64,000 nt of DNA from Deltaproteobacteria bacterium (GTDB lineage: Bacteria > Myxococcota_C > UBA6777), in the NCBI GenBank assembly GCA_002731275.1, contig PCBK01000031.1, positions 1 to 64,000 of the forward strand, given 5' to 3'. Position numbers and translations under genes: made by a program. Shown piece by piece: positions 1 to 11,539 of this stretch. Within the stretch, counting starts at the first letter, position 1, and each line of letters opens with the position of its first letter. A model generated the notes under the pieces. The model worked only from the letters and a program-made list of their open reading frames with translations, had not been told where the DNA came from and made no database searches.

Positions 1-2431
<2,431 letters not shown>

Positions 2432-2464
2432 AAATGACTCCTTTTGATATCCCCTGTACGGTGG

Positions 2465-3097
2465 TCAGGACTCTTTATCCGCCAGGGGGGCTACAACTGC
2501 TTCTGGTTGAGTTGAATCGGAGGGAAGACCAGGTTTTCTTCGGTTCCAGCGATTCATCGCTTGAGTGAGACCGTCTCTGCAACAGCATGCGAGCATGTCT
2601 GATGCGTCTTGTATGATCGATGGGAGTGCTTGGGTCTCTTCATCTGTAAAGGGGGCGAGCACATACTCTGCGATGTCTGCGCCTTTGGCCGGGCGCCCGA
2701 TCCCCACACGTAAACGTGGGTAATCAGGGGAGCCAAGACTCGCATGCAACGAGCGTAGGCCATTATGACCCCCAGCGCCTCCTCCTTGTTTTAATCGGAG
2801 ACGCCCAAAATCGAGGTTCAATTCATCGTGGATGATCAAGATTTGGTCAAGGGGGATATCAAATTTTTTTTGAAGAGGTGCGACAGCTTCGCCGCTGAGA
2901 TTCATGTAGGTTTGGGGCTGGACGAGGACGACAGGGGTGTGATGAATGCTTCCTCTTCCGAAGAAGCTTTTATACTTTTTTTCTGAGAGGGGGATATCGT
3001 AGGTGTGGCTCAGGTGTTCGATGATACGGAAACCGATATTATGACGATCTCGTGCGTAACGAGAGCCGGGGTTTCCCAGTCCAACGAGTAGCCACAT
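2465..3097 (-). CDS. pth: Peptidyl-tRNA hydrolase
   Basis: Cytoplasmic enzyme that cleaves the ester bond of peptidyl-tRNAs dropped by stalled ribosomes and recycles the tRNA. The 210-residue product begins WLLVGLGNPGSRYARDRHNIGF, which contains the substrate-binding Asn and the catalytic His (RHNIGF). Downstream are the DELNLDFG and GGAGGHNGLRSL blocks typical of the family. Length is slightly above the usual ~190 because of a short divergent C-terminal tail. It lies 42 bp downstream of rplY and 33 bp upstream of hppA on the same strand. The rplY-pth order is a common bacterial arrangement, so translation-linked co-transcription is likely. Confidence 0.97.
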   Translation of the reverse strand: MWLLVGLGNPGSRYARDRHNIGFRIIEHLSHTYDIPLSEKKYKSFFGRGSIHHTPVVLVQPQTYMNLSGEAVAPLQKKFDIPLDQILIIHDELNLDFGRLRLKQGGGAGGHNGLRSLHASLGSPDYPRLRVGIGRPAKGADIAEYVLAPFTDEETQALPSIIQDASDMLACCCRDGLTQAMNRWNRRKPGLPSDSTQPEAVVAPLADKES

Positions 3098-3139
3098 GAA
3101 ACATCAAGCCTCTTCGAGGTATGAGCAAAGGTAGGTCGA

Positions 3140-3715
3140 TCAGTCCGCGATTACTGAGGGAACAGCGACCAGCACTTCGCTTGGCTCGTGGAGTGCTGTG
3201 ATTCCCTCTGGAAGGTTGAGGTCAGCAACCGTCAATGTTTCGTTTGTATCTACACCGGAGATATCGATGGTGATATCAGATGGGATCTTGGTGGGGACAC
3301 ACTCGACATCCAGAATAACACGATGTGTTTCGAGGACACCACCACGTGTGGTTCCGACGGGACGACCTTCGTAGACAAGCTTGACTTGGACTTTGACTGG
3401 GGCGTCAAGATCGACGAGGAGGAAGTCTGCGTGCATGGGGCGACGGTCAACTGGGTGACGTTGCATTTTTTTGAGCATCACGTTGTGAGATGTGCCATCT
3501 TCAGCTTTCAACTCGAGGAGTGTGTTTTTGCCGTTGACTTTCAAGCCTTTGAGAAGCTCACCAGAGCTGACAGCAAAGTGCAGGGGGGCGTTGCCTTTGC
3601 TGTATGCGATCGCTGGGATACTCCCTTCACGGCGAAGAGTGCGTGCTGTTCCTTTTCCGAATGATTCACGATTGCTGATGGCAACAACTGCGCTATTCAT
3701 GATGGCCTCCATCAT
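3140..3715 (-). CDS. rplY: Ribosomal protein bL25, long Ctc/TL5 form
   Basis: 5S-rRNA-binding protein of the large subunit, in the two-domain Ctc/TL5 form (about 191 residues). The N-terminal domain shows the ESFGKGTARTLRREGSIPAIAY signature, and the C-terminal beta domain contains VLETHRVILDVECVPTKIPS and DISGVDTNETLTV. The ORF track begins at 3841. I prefer ATG 3715, which follows AAGGAGAGG at proper spacing and removes an unrelated 42-residue leader. A second ATG at 3700, preceded by GGAGG, is the alternative. It is probably the first gene of the rplY-pth-hppA unit. Confidence 0.94.
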   Translation of the reverse strand: MMEAIMNSAVVAISNRESFGKGTARTLRREGSIPAIAYSKGNAPLHFAVSSGELLKGLKVNGKNTLLELKAEDGTSHNVMLKKMQRHPVDRRPMHADFLLVDLDAPVKVQVKLVYEGRPVGTTRGGVLETHRVILDVECVPTKIPSDITIDISGVDTNETLTVADLNLPEGITALHEPSEVLVAVPSVIAD

Positions 3716-3945
3716 TAAAGCCTCTCCTTCACGAGAGAGCTTTGAATTTATGTTGAGCGATGTGTAGACAGAAGAAATACATCGAGACAGAAGGCAGAAT
3801 AGAGAGGGATCAGATCGAGGAGAACCTCTCTCTCTTCCCACACAAACGCGTGCTATTGCCTCTTTATATTGCGCTTAGTGTTCGCTAGATGTGCCAATGG
3901 CGGGGATGTGGGGAGTGTTATATTTTGATCCAAAAAAGAACCTTT

Positions 3946-3959
3946 TTGTCAAATGACAA
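3946..3959. promoter_or_regulatory. Perfect 14-bp inverted repeat upstream of rplY, possible operator
   Basis: TTGTCAAATGACAA is a perfect palindrome with a 2-bp centre in the space between the tRNA-Gln terminator and rplY. On the minus strand it overlaps TTGACA, a good -35 word, though the best -10 (TATAAC) sits 24 bp away, too far for a standard promoter. The regulator, if any, is unknown. Single copy; could be chance. Confidence 0.2.
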
Positions 3960-3981
3960 GCTCTTTTCAAAGTCTACCTTC

Positions 3982-4034
3982 AATTACAAAAGTGCCAAAG
4001 TGATCACTGTACAAACTTGGATCACTTTGGCACT
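3982..4034 (-). terminator. Intrinsic terminator after tRNA-Gln
   Basis: A perfect 15-bp inverted repeat (AGTGCCAAAGTGATC) with a 14-nt loop begins 17 nt past the 3' end of tRNA-Gln. On the minus strand it is followed by TTTTGTAATT. No other hairpin of this length was seen nearby. Confidence 0.75.
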
Positions 4035-4050
4035 GTTGATTCAAAAATTG

Positions 4051-4122
4051 CTGGGGTAATAGGATTTGAACCTATGCATGCCGGAACCAAAACCCGGTGC
4101 CTTACCGCTTGGCGATACCCCA
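4051..4122 (-). tRNA. tRNA-Gln(TTG)
   Basis: The minus strand reads TGGGGTATCGCCAAGC at the 5' end and closely resembles bacterial tRNA-Gln throughout. The 7-bp acceptor stem is TGGGGTA/TACCCCA. The D-arm contains AAGCGGTAAG, the anticodon loop TTTTGGT gives anticodon TTG, and the T-loop is TTCAAAT. The discriminator is G and CCA is not encoded. It lies 52 nt downstream of spoVG on the same strand, so the two may share a transcript. Confidence 0.97.
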
Positions 4123-4174
4123 AACCCAATATTTTTGGAGAATATTGAAACTCATCTATTGAATCAAATCGATC

Positions 4175-4489
4175 TCACACTGCGGAGTGATCGATGGACT
4201 CGCTACCATCTGATGTTACGAGTGAGGCGGGTCGCGCTGACACTTCTCTTTCGTACGCCATCAAAATCACTTGTTCCATGTTTTGACGGGTGTCACTATT
4301 AAGAGGATGCGCAATGTCCTTAAACGTTCCATCTTTTGTTTTCTTGCTCGGCATTGCCACAAACATGCCACTCTTGCCACGGATGATTTTCAAATCTCTC
4401 ACAATAAAACAGTCGTCGAAGGTGATGGTCACATACGCTTTGAGTTTCTCCTCTTGTACAGGAAATACTTTCACTTCTGTGATTTCCAT
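4175..4489 (-). CDS. spoVG: SpoVG-family RNA-binding protein
   Basis: A 104-residue protein. Residues 1-85 match SpoVG: MEITEVKVFPV at the start, then ITFDDCFIVRDLKIIRG, GMFVAMPSKKTKDG and DIAHPLNSDTR. SpoVG proteins are small RNA/DNA-binding regulators first known from sporulation and septation in Bacillus. In Gram-negative lineages their targets are mostly unknown. Start ATG 4489 has AAAGGAG five bases upstream. It stands upstream of tRNA-Gln with no convincing terminator between them. Confidence 0.94.
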   Translation of the reverse strand: MEITEVKVFPVQEEKLKAYVTITFDDCFIVRDLKIIRGKSGMFVAMPSKKTKDGTFKDIAHPLNSDTRQNMEQVILMAYEREVSARPASLVTSDGSESIDHSAV

Positions 4490-4731
4490 GACGACTCCTT
4501 TTGCTCTTGCACTGCTGTCGATATGTTGATGTCGCTTATTGTGTTGTTTCTCATCTTTCGCAAGCTGTCAGTTCATGACCTCCGCTGAGGCAGATGCTAT
4601 AACATAGCGCCCCTACCCTCGCAACACGAAGTTTTCACTTTTTTTGAAAATGTTTGATTTTATTTGAAAAAAAAGACTCATTTTTTTGTCTCTTTGTCCT
4701 CTTCAACATCGGCTCGCTCTCCAAAAAGCCT

Positions 4732-4804
4732 GATCTGTGACGATCGTGATCTCGATCTTTGCTTCTTGATCTCGTGATCGTGATCGCGATCTGGATCGTC
4801 GATC
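4732..4804. repeat. Dense GATC cluster in the sbcD-spoVG intergenic region
   Basis: Ten GATC tetranucleotides occur in about 73 bp, many at 6-bp steps, inside the 382-bp gene-free stretch 4490-4871. The rest of that stretch holds the spoVG upstream region and an A/T-rich segment (4640-4690) whose minus strand could form a weak terminator for the sbcD gene (GAGAC/GTCTT stem then a T run). No gene is evident; the small ORFs here have no family features. Confidence 0.6.
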
Positions 4805-4871
4805 TCGTGCTCGCTGTTTTGTGCGGAGTATGTGGTGGTCTATCTTCTCGCGATGATAGATCTTGTTCTCT

Positions 4872-6404
4872 CTATACACCCTCTTCCAAAAAGGACGTTT
4901 GGGCGCTCTCTTCTGCGGGAGCAGCGGTGATATCCTCTTGTCCATCGGTTTCGTTGAGCAACGCACCGAGTTCTTGTGTGAGCGCTTCTTGTTCCTCTGG
5001 ATCTTCTTCGATTTTTCCCTCTGTCTTCAACAACTCGTCGATCTTCTCTATGATCTCACCGAGCTCCTCTTCTGCGATCTCATCGTCGATCAAACGCTGC
5101 TTGAGCGTTGTCGCAAAGCGAGAGAGCGGATCGGACCAGGGGCGAAAGCGCGTGTCGAGGTGGAACAATGCCTGGAAGATCTTCTTCTCCAAGAGCGCGC
5201 GATCAATGCGTCCGTCTCGCTCTTTGTAATCCTCCTCCTGGCCGTAATCCAGTGGCGTCGTGTCGTTGATATAGCGCAACATAAACGCCCCCAGTTGCTC
5301 TTTGATCCATGGCTCCAATGACTTCATCGGGATCTCTGAAAACGGGAACCCCAATGTCCCCGTAAACTCAAGCTGGCATACTGGTGCCGCGTAGTCGATG
5401 TCCTCTGGCCATGTCGCCTTGATCTTGTGCAACTGCGCCTTCCCTTGATCGGCCACCAACTCGTGGACCGCCGCTTCGACTTCTTCCGGGGTTTTGTACA
5501 GATCACAGTCCATGTGCATCGAGATAAATGGGCGACTGTAATAATCCGTGTGGTGGAACGACTCAGCGACCTCTCCATCGCCTACTTCGATCACGAACAA
5601 TCCGTGCTCTTCAAAATACTCACGGATCTTACAGGACTCCAGACTTCCGGGGTTAAACACCCAGTTCTGTCGCTCATAGCGCTTGTGGACGTGTCCGAGC
5701 GCGAAGTATTGGATGTACTCGCGCAGGGGGAGCAGTTGTTCATAGCTGATCCCGGCGTGCATCTCGTTGACATAGTCCGTTAAGCCACCGTGGAACATCA
5801 CGATATTAAAGGGTTTGGGGGGGAGTCCTGCGAGCGCTTCTTCGAGCTGGCCGAGCATGTTGTGTGCTGTTGCGCCGTACCAGTGTGTACCAACGATCCT
5901 GATCTCATCGTTGAAGTCGTAATAACTCCCACGTAGCTCTTCATCGCTCCAGGGTTCGAGGTGGATCTGACCATCCCTTGTATAGTCGCGCAGGTAGATC
6001 ATCATCTCTTCACCTGCGAGGTAGTCGTACCAGTTGGGCTCTTGGTCTCGGTGCCATCTCGCTGCGTCGTGGTTTCCCTCGATCGCAAAGACTGGGATCC
6101 CTTCTTCCTTTAGAAGACTCAAAACGTGTGTGGTGCGAGAGAGGGTGATGGGTTGGAGAGTCCGACTATCAAACAGGTCGCCTGCGATGATCACAAAATC
6201 AACTTGTGGAGGATCACCCTCATGGAGTGGAAGCGCGTACCGTTCAATCGCGCTCTCAAAAGACAGGAAAAAGTCCCGCTCTCGCTCAAAGCTGTTGTAC
6301 TGGCGAAATCCCAGGTGGATATCTGCAATATGTAAAAAACGAATCGGACGCTCGGCCAATGGTTTCTCCTTTGTATGAAGATTCTTGTACTTCCTTGAGG
6401 ACAT
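4872..6404 (-). CDS. SbcD/Mre11-type metallophosphoesterase nuclease
   Basis: A DNA double-strand-break end-processing exonuclease of the Mre11/SbcD family, by domain content. The five metal-binding motifs are in order: DIHLG, GDLFDSR, GNHDAARW, MFHGG and GHVHKR, all within the first ~290 residues. The ~200-residue C-terminal half is divergent, helical and very acidic at the end, longer than the E. coli SbcD cap. The ATPase partner SbcC/Rad50 is not adjacent, which is unusual. The annotated start has no obvious Shine-Dalgarno sequence, and the first ~18 residues may not be translated. A phosphodiesterase acting on another substrate cannot be excluded. Confidence 0.85.
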   Translation of the reverse strand: MSSRKYKNLHTKEKPLAERPIRFLHIADIHLGFRQYNSFERERDFFLSFESAIERYALPLHEGDPPQVDFVIIAGDLFDSRTLQPITLSRTTHVLSLLKEEGIPVFAIEGNHDAARWHRDQEPNWYDYLAGEEMMIYLRDYTRDGQIHLEPWSDEELRGSYYDFNDEIRIVGTHWYGATAHNMLGQLEEALAGLPPKPFNIVMFHGGLTDYVNEMHAGISYEQLLPLREYIQYFALGHVHKRYERQNWVFNPGSLESCKIREYFEEHGLFVIEVGDGEVAESFHHTDYYSRPFISMHMDCDLYKTPEEVEAAVHELVADQGKAQLHKIKATWPEDIDYAAPVCQLEFTGTLGFPFSEIPMKSLEPWIKEQLGAFMLRYINDTTPLDYGQEEDYKERDGRIDRALLEKKIFQALFHLDTRFRPWSDPLSRFATTLKQRLIDDEIAEEELGEIIEKIDELLKTEGKIEEDPEEQEALTQELGALLNETDGQEDITAAPAEESAQTSFLEEGV

Positions 6405-6694
6405 TGCGCATCCACTCTGTCATCGGCAAGCGATTGGCTCGCTCTTCTGATGATTTTTCTCGCGAGGGTGGATGAAAGAGAAGCGTTTGGTTGTTTCTCT
6501 TGGAAGCATTTGTGCCTAAGTTGTCGCATTCGCTGATCTTGGCGTCAAGGGAGATCTCATACTGTCCCTTGACGTAGACGCCCAAACGGGGCATCTTGCC
6601 TTGGTTCTATCGGCGTGTGCGCAGGAGGGCTTGTGAAGCGTGCACTCGCCCTGGATGTATCCGCAAAAATATACATTAACGGAGGAAATAGTTG
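6405..6694. other. Intergenic region between divergent sbcD-like and hexa-DsbA genes
   Basis: About 290 bp that should contain both promoters. I see no convincing -35/-10 pair on either strand. The only clear signal is the GGAGG at 6681-6685 serving the plus-strand gene. ORF-track entries here continue from neighbours out of frame and look non-coding. Confidence 0.5.
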
Positions 6695-9600
6695 ATGCGT
6701 CGTTATCCATGGATTGTTTTGGTTTCCCTATTTTTTTTGGTGGGCTGTCAGGATCCCTACAGCAACCAAAAAGCACCTCCTTCTTCAAAAGAAACCTCCA
6801 AATTTGGTTCCTATCAGAACGTTTTCAACAACACCTATCAAGGCCCAAAGGGCGGTGATTCTGGTGTTGAGCGTTGGAAGGTCGAGACCGGGAATGCCTA
6901 CAACAAAGGCAACACCAAAGCGCTCGTGACGATTGTCGAGTTTTCGGACTTCCAATGTCCTTTCTGCTCGCGTGGTGCAAAAACCCTCGACGGGATCGTC
7001 AAAAAATACAAAGGCAAAGTTCGTCTGTACTTCAAACACTACCCATTGAGCTTTCACAAAGACGCTCATCTCGCCTCGCAAGCATCTCTCGCAGCCGGTG
7101 CACAGGGCAAATTCTGGGAGTACCACGACAAACTCTTCGCCAACCAAAAGAAACTCAAGCGTCCTGACCTCGAACGGTATGCCAAAGAGCTCAAGCTCGA
7201 TATGAAAAAATTCAAGGCTGCTCTCGACAAAGGCACCTACAAAAAGCAAGTCGACGACGATTTTGTACAAGGCGGTCAGGTCAATGTCTCTGGTACACCC
7301 ACCGCGTATGTCAACGGACGTAAAACCTCTGTCGATGCCAAAAAGATCGGTGAGCTCGTCGATGAGGAGCTCAAGCTCGCTGCTGGCGCAAAGACGACTG
7401 GAGACGCTTACTACACCGAGCTGATCAAAAAAGCCAAGAGCAACAAGCCCAAAAAGATCGCCAAAAAAGAGAAGAAGGAAGAAGTCATTCAGAACGTCTC
7501 TGTTGGAAACTCTCCCAACACAGGACCTGAAGAGGCTCCCATTACAATTGTCGAGTTCTCCGACTTTGAATGTCCTTACTGCTCACGTGGCGCAAAGACC
7601 GCCAAGAAGGTCAAAAAAGCCTACGGTGATAAAGTGCAACTCGTCTTCAAGCACTACCCACTGGCCTTTCACATCCACGCCAAACCTGCAGCCTATGCCT
7701 CTATGGCGGCGCGCGAACAAGGGCAGTTTTGGGCGTACCACGACAAACTCTTCGCCAACTCCAAAAAGCTCGATCGGGCCTCTTTGCTCAAATATGCCAA
7801 AGAGCTCGGACTCGACATCCCACGCTTCACACAGAATATGGACTCCTACGCTGTCAAAGCGCACATCGACTCCGATATGAAACAGGCATCCAAAGTCGGT
7901 GTCACAGGAACACCCGCCTTCTTTATCAATGGTCGTATGATCAGTGGCGCGCAGCCCTTCTCCAAATTCAAAGAAGTGATCGATGAGATCCTGATCAAAA
8001 AGGGCTTCAAGAAGTCAGAGCTTCCCGAAGAACCTGCTGAAGTGGTTGAGGTCGGGAACGCTTACTACAAAGGCTCCAAGGATGCACCTGTCCAAATTGT
8101 CGAGTTTTCGGACTTTCAATGTCCCTTCTGTTCACGAGGTGCCAACACACTCAACTTGATCGCCAAAGCTTACAAAAACAAAGTGCAGGTGGCTTTCAAG
8201 CACTTCCCGTTGAGCTTCCACAAGGACGCACCGCTGGCATCACAGGCTGCTCTCGCGGCCGGTGCACAAGGCAAATTCTGGGAGTATCACGACCTGCTCT
8301 TTGAGAACCAAAAGAAACTCAAACGTCCCGACCTTGATAAGTATGCCAAAGAGCTCGGTCTCAACATGTCACTCTTTGCGCTCGCGCTCGACACTGCGAA
8401 ATACAAAGCCCAAGTCGATGCTGATCTCGCACAAGGTTCAAAAATTGGTGTCTCTGGTACACCGACGATCTTTATCAATGGTCGTAAAGCCAAAGGCAAC
8501 ACCTTCGAAGAGCTTAAAAAACAGATCGACCCGATCTTGTTGAAGAATGGCTACAAAAAGTCCGATCTCCCCGAAAAACCAAAGCGCGTGATCAAAGTCG
8601 GCAATGCTTACACCAAAGGCAATCCAAAGGCCAAAGTCACAATCGTCGAGTTTTCGGACTTTCAATGTCCTTTCTGCTCAAGAGGCGCGAGACAAGTTGG
8701 CGAGTTTATCAAATACTACAAAGACCACGTCCGTCTGGTCTTTAAACACTTCCCACTGAGCTTCCACAAAGAAGCCCACCTCGCCTCGCAAGCGTCTCTT
8801 GCAGCTGGCGCACAGGGCAAGTTCTGGGAGTACCACGACCGACTGTTTGCCAACCAACGTAAACTCAAACGTCCTGACCTCGAACGGTACGCACAATCGC
8901 TCGGTCTCGATATGCAAAAGTTCAAGGCCGCCCTCGATAACGGGACGTACAAGGGACAAGTCGATGCCGATCTCAAGCAAGGCGGTAAAAACGGCGTCTC
9001 AGGTACACCGACGATGTTTATCAACGGTGAGAAGGCCAAAGGTTACAAGTTTGACGAGTTGAAGAAGCAAGTCGATCCGATTTTGCTCAAACTCGGTGTG
9101 AAGAAAGAAGCGCTGCCCAAACGTCCACCCAAAGTCGTGAAGATCGGCGACGCACCATACAAAGGGAGTCCAAAGGCGAAGGTCCAAGTTGTGGAGTTTT
9201 CGGATTTCCAATGTCCCTACTGTTCAAGAGCTGCCAACACACTCAACACACTCGCGAAGGCATACGGCGACAAGATCCAGGTGGTCTTCAAGCAGTATCC
9301 TTTGGGCTTCCACAAAGACGCACACCTCGCTGCGCAAGCTTCTTTGGCGGCTCACGCGCAGGGGAAATTCTGGGCGTATCACGACAAACTCTTCGCCAAC
9401 CAACGCGCGCTCAAGCGCCCCCAACTCGAAGCCTACGCACAACAGCTTGGGCTCGATATGGGTAAGTTTAAGGCCGCTCTCGACAACGGGACGTACAAAG
9501 CGAAAGTTGACGCTGAGATGGCCAACGGTACTTACATCGGTGTGAACGGTACACCTTCTGTGTTTATCAACAACAAGCCCGCGATCGGACTGAGTTTTGA

Positions 9601-10195
9601 GAAGCTCAAAGAGCAGATCGATCCCATCTTGTTGAAGAACGGTTACAAGCAGGCAGATCTTCCAGAAAAGCCACTCAAACGCATCAATACAAAGGGCGCA
9701 TACTCCAAAGGTAACCCCAACGCTCCGATCAAGATTGTGGAGTTCTCGGACTTCCAATGTCCTTTCTGTTCACGTGCGGTGGGTACGTTGAAGAAGCTTC
9801 AGAAGGCATACGGAGACAAAGTGCAGATCTTCTTTATGAACTTCCCCTTGAGCTTCCACAAAGACGCACACCTCGCGTCACAAGCCGCACTCGCGGCTGG
9901 TGAGCAGGCGAAGTTTTGGGAGTATCACGACAAACTCTTCGCCAACCAACGCAAGCTCAAACGTGCGGATCTCGAAAAGTACGCACAAGAGCTTGGGATG
10001 GACATGACGATGTTCAAGCAGGCATTGGACAGCGGCAAGTTTAAGGCACGTGTGGATGCGGAGCTGAGAGAAGGAGGTCGTGTGGGCGTCAGCGGTACAC
10101 CTTCTTTTTATGTCAATGATCGTCCGATCAAATCGCCATCTTTTGATGCTGTGAAGAAGCGCATCGACGCGATCCTGAGCAAGAAGGGTAAGTGA
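6695..10195 (+). CDS. Lipoprotein with six tandem DsbA-like thioredoxin-fold domains
   Basis: Predicted periplasmic/outer-membrane lipoprotein thiol oxidoreductase. I start at ATG 6695 rather than the TTG at 6692; GGAGG is 9 nt upstream. A signal peptide ends in LVGC (lipobox). Six complete DsbA/thioredoxin_4 domains follow, each with VEFSDF-[QE]-CP[FY]C, KH[YF]PL-[SA/G]-FH and a cis-Pro SGTP/TGTP/NGTP loop. Active-site cysteines begin near residues 88, 293, 476, 658, 840 and 1022; the last five are spaced by 183 then exactly 182 residues. Motifs are CPFC, CPYC, CPFC, CPFC, CPYC, CPFC, so all six look catalytically intact. The family is normally a single ~180-residue domain. The next gene starts 1 bp after the stop. 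Likely role: disulfide formation or isomerisation in exported proteins. Confidence 0.93.
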   Translation: MRRYPWIVLVSLFFLVGCQDPYSNQKAPPSSKETSKFGSYQNVFNNTYQGPKGGDSGVERWKVETGNAYNKGNTKALVTIVEFSDFQCPFCSRGAKTLDGIVKKYKGKVRLYFKHYPLSFHKDAHLASQASLAAGAQGKFWEYHDKLFANQKKLKRPDLERYAKELKLDMKKFKAALDKGTYKKQVDDDFVQGGQVNVSGTPTAYVNGRKTSVDAKKIGELVDEELKLAAGAKTTGDAYYTELIKKAKSNKPKKIAKKEKKEEVIQNVSVGNSPNTGPEEAPITIVEFSDFECPYCSRGAKTAKKVKKAYGDKVQLVFKHYPLAFHIHAKPAAYASMAAREQGQFWAYHDKLFANSKKLDRASLLKYAKELGLDIPRFTQNMDSYAVKAHIDSDMKQASKVGVTGTPAFFINGRMISGAQPFSKFKEVIDEILIKKGFKKSELPEEPAEVVEVGNAYYKGSKDAPVQIVEFSDFQCPFCSRGANTLNLIAKAYKNKVQVAFKHFPLSFHKDAPLASQAALAAGAQGKFWEYHDLLFENQKKLKRPDLDKYAKELGLNMSLFALALDTAKYKAQVDADLAQGSKIGVSGTPTIFINGRKAKGNTFEELKKQIDPILLKNGYKKSDLPEKPKRVIKVGNAYTKGNPKAKVTIVEFSDFQCPFCSRGARQVGEFIKYYKDHVRLVFKHFPLSFHKEAHLASQASLAAGAQGKFWEYHDRLFANQRKLKRPDLERYAQSLGLDMQKFKAALDNGTYKGQVDADLKQGGKNGVSGTPTMFINGEKAKGYKFDELKKQVDPILLKLGVKKEALPKRPPKVVKIGDAPYKGSPKAKVQVVEFSDFQCPYCSRAANTLNTLAKAYGDKIQVVFKQYPLGFHKDAHLAAQASLAAHAQGKFWAYHDKLFANQRALKRPQLEAYAQQLGLDMGKFKAALDNGTYKAKVDAEMANGTYIGVNGTPSVFINNKPAIGLSFEKLKEQIDPILLKNGYKQADLPEKPLKRINTKGAYSKGNPNAPIKIVEFSDFQCPFCSRAVGTLKKLQKAYGDKVQIFFMNFPLSFHKDAHLASQAALAAGEQAKFWEYHDKLFANQRKLKRADLEKYAQELGMDMTMFKQALDSGKFKARVDAELREGGRVGVSGTPSFYVNDRPIKSPSFDAVKKRIDAILSKKGK

Positions 10196-10196
10196 G

Positions 10197-11372
10197 GTGA
10201 GTGTCGGCGTACCTGGTGATTTGAAGGGCCGCACGCTGCTGTGGTGGGGACGTTTTCCTGCGGCACATCGCGCGCAGTGTTTGGCCCTTGTGGAGGCTGG
10301 TGTACAGCTCCTTTTGGCTGCACCTTCAGATGATGCTCTGGCGCAAGAGATCGCGCAAGCCGATGGTATCCGTTGCGTCCCTATCCCACCGGATGTGGAG
10401 CGAGCAGATGTGATGGCTGGGTGGTTACGTGAGGTTGGGGCGTTTGATGACGTCTGTTATGTGCCACACTGGAAACCCTCTGTGCAAGCTGTTAAGTCGC
10501 TTCCATCCGGAGAATTCGCCTCTCTGTTGCAAGAGATGGCGGTGTTACGTTCTGTGCTCTCGGCGTTGATCTCCTCGGAGGATGAGCGGGGAGGGCGGTT
10601 GTTTGTGCAGATCTTGCCTGAACACGCAGCTGTCGACAGTGACGCGAGTTTGCCCTTGTTGGTGCACATCTGGAGCCAGGCGTTGATCGAGATCTTTGCT
10701 CATGAGATCAAGCCAGATATGTGGTGTCTGTGTTCACTTCAATTTGATCCACAAAGGGAGCAGGAACACGACGAGTTGGTGACGTTCTTTCAGCAGGCTT
10801 TGTCGAGGCCCGAAGAGTTCCAGGGGATCCACCACGAGACGGTGTTGCAAGCGTTGGAACAACATCCTCCGCCGACGCCAGTTGTGGCGTCTTCTCTGCC
10901 TTCCTCTGGCGAGCGGGAGCTACAACAACACGCGCAACAGATCTCCCATCTTGCGGCGTATCTCGAAGCTGGGTTGCGTATCCTCTCTGATGACTTCAAC
11001 AAGCTCGGTTTTGTTCGTCGTCGTCTGCTCAGGCGTCGTTTTCTCCGTGATACAGGGTTGCGCATCGAAGACTGGATCGCACAACTGCAACGCATGAACA
11101 CCTCCTGGCATCATCTCGCGGTGTTGCGCCAGCCACAGCAAATCCCCATCTACGCGCGAGATCTGGTTCGTGCAGAGCAGAAGACTTTGGACGCCCTCCA
11201 GGACCTCGCCTCCTACCTGCACAAAACACCACAGGAAGCCTCACCTGAGCAAACACAGCGTTTTCAGCAGATTTACCAACGACGTCAAAAGATGTCCCAC
11301 GCGCTCACCTCCCTTGAGACACTCCTCAAAGATATCCAATCTTACATCGAGCGTTCTGCTCCTACCGTGTAA
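10197..11372 (+). CDS. Uncharacterised protein, translationally coupled to the hexa-DsbA gene
   Basis: I do not recognise this 391-residue protein. It begins with GTG one base after the preceding stop, which implies coupling. The first ~120 residues alternate beta-like and helical segments (RTLLWWGRFPAAH, GVQLLLAAPSD) in a way that recalls a Rossmann-type fold, but no nucleotide-binding glycine motif is complete. The C-terminal ~170 residues are predicted helical with long charged heptad-like stretches. No signal peptide or membrane segment is visible, so it is probably cytoplasmic, unlike its exported neighbour. Confidence 0.6.
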   Translation: MSVGVPGDLKGRTLLWWGRFPAAHRAQCLALVEAGVQLLLAAPSDDALAQEIAQADGIRCVPIPPDVERADVMAGWLREVGAFDDVCYVPHWKPSVQAVKSLPSGEFASLLQEMAVLRSVLSALISSEDERGGRLFVQILPEHAAVDSDASLPLLVHIWSQALIEIFAHEIKPDMWCLCSLQFDPQREQEHDELVTFFQQALSRPEEFQGIHHETVLQALEQHPPPTPVVASSLPSSGERELQQHAQQISHLAAYLEAGLRILSDDFNKLGFVRRRLLRRRFLRDTGLRIEDWIAQLQRMNTSWHHLAVLRQPQQIPIYARDLVRAEQKTLDALQDLASYLHKTPQEASPEQTQRFQQIYQRRQKMSHALTSLETLLKDIQSYIERSAPTV

Positions 11373-11448
11373 AGACCGCCGCGACCTCCTGCGACCAGAA
11401 GACCATCGCGTCGTCCGTGTGTATGCTGTGATTGTAGATGCCTTGCGG

Positions 11449-11477
11449 TTGACAAGCGCGCGCAATTTTTCTACTGT
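11449..11477 (+). promoter_or_regulatory. Sigma-70-like promoter for the PEGA-type gene
   Basis: TTGACA at 11449-11454 and TACTGT at 11472-11477 are separated by 17 bp. They lie about 60 bp upstream of the start codon at 11540, in the right orientation. The -35 is perfect and the -10 keeps the key TA...T positions. Confidence 0.5.
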
Positions 11478-11539
11478 CTTATATGCTCACTATCTACACG
11501 ATAAGATGGGGAAAATAGCCAAGTAAAGAGGATGCTGGA

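Noticed and set aside
4703-4966. 87-codon Arg/Ser repeat ORF near the GATC cluster
   Set aside because: The RSRSRS run is just the translation of the GATC repeat; the ORF overlaps the end of the SbcD-like gene and has no start signal.
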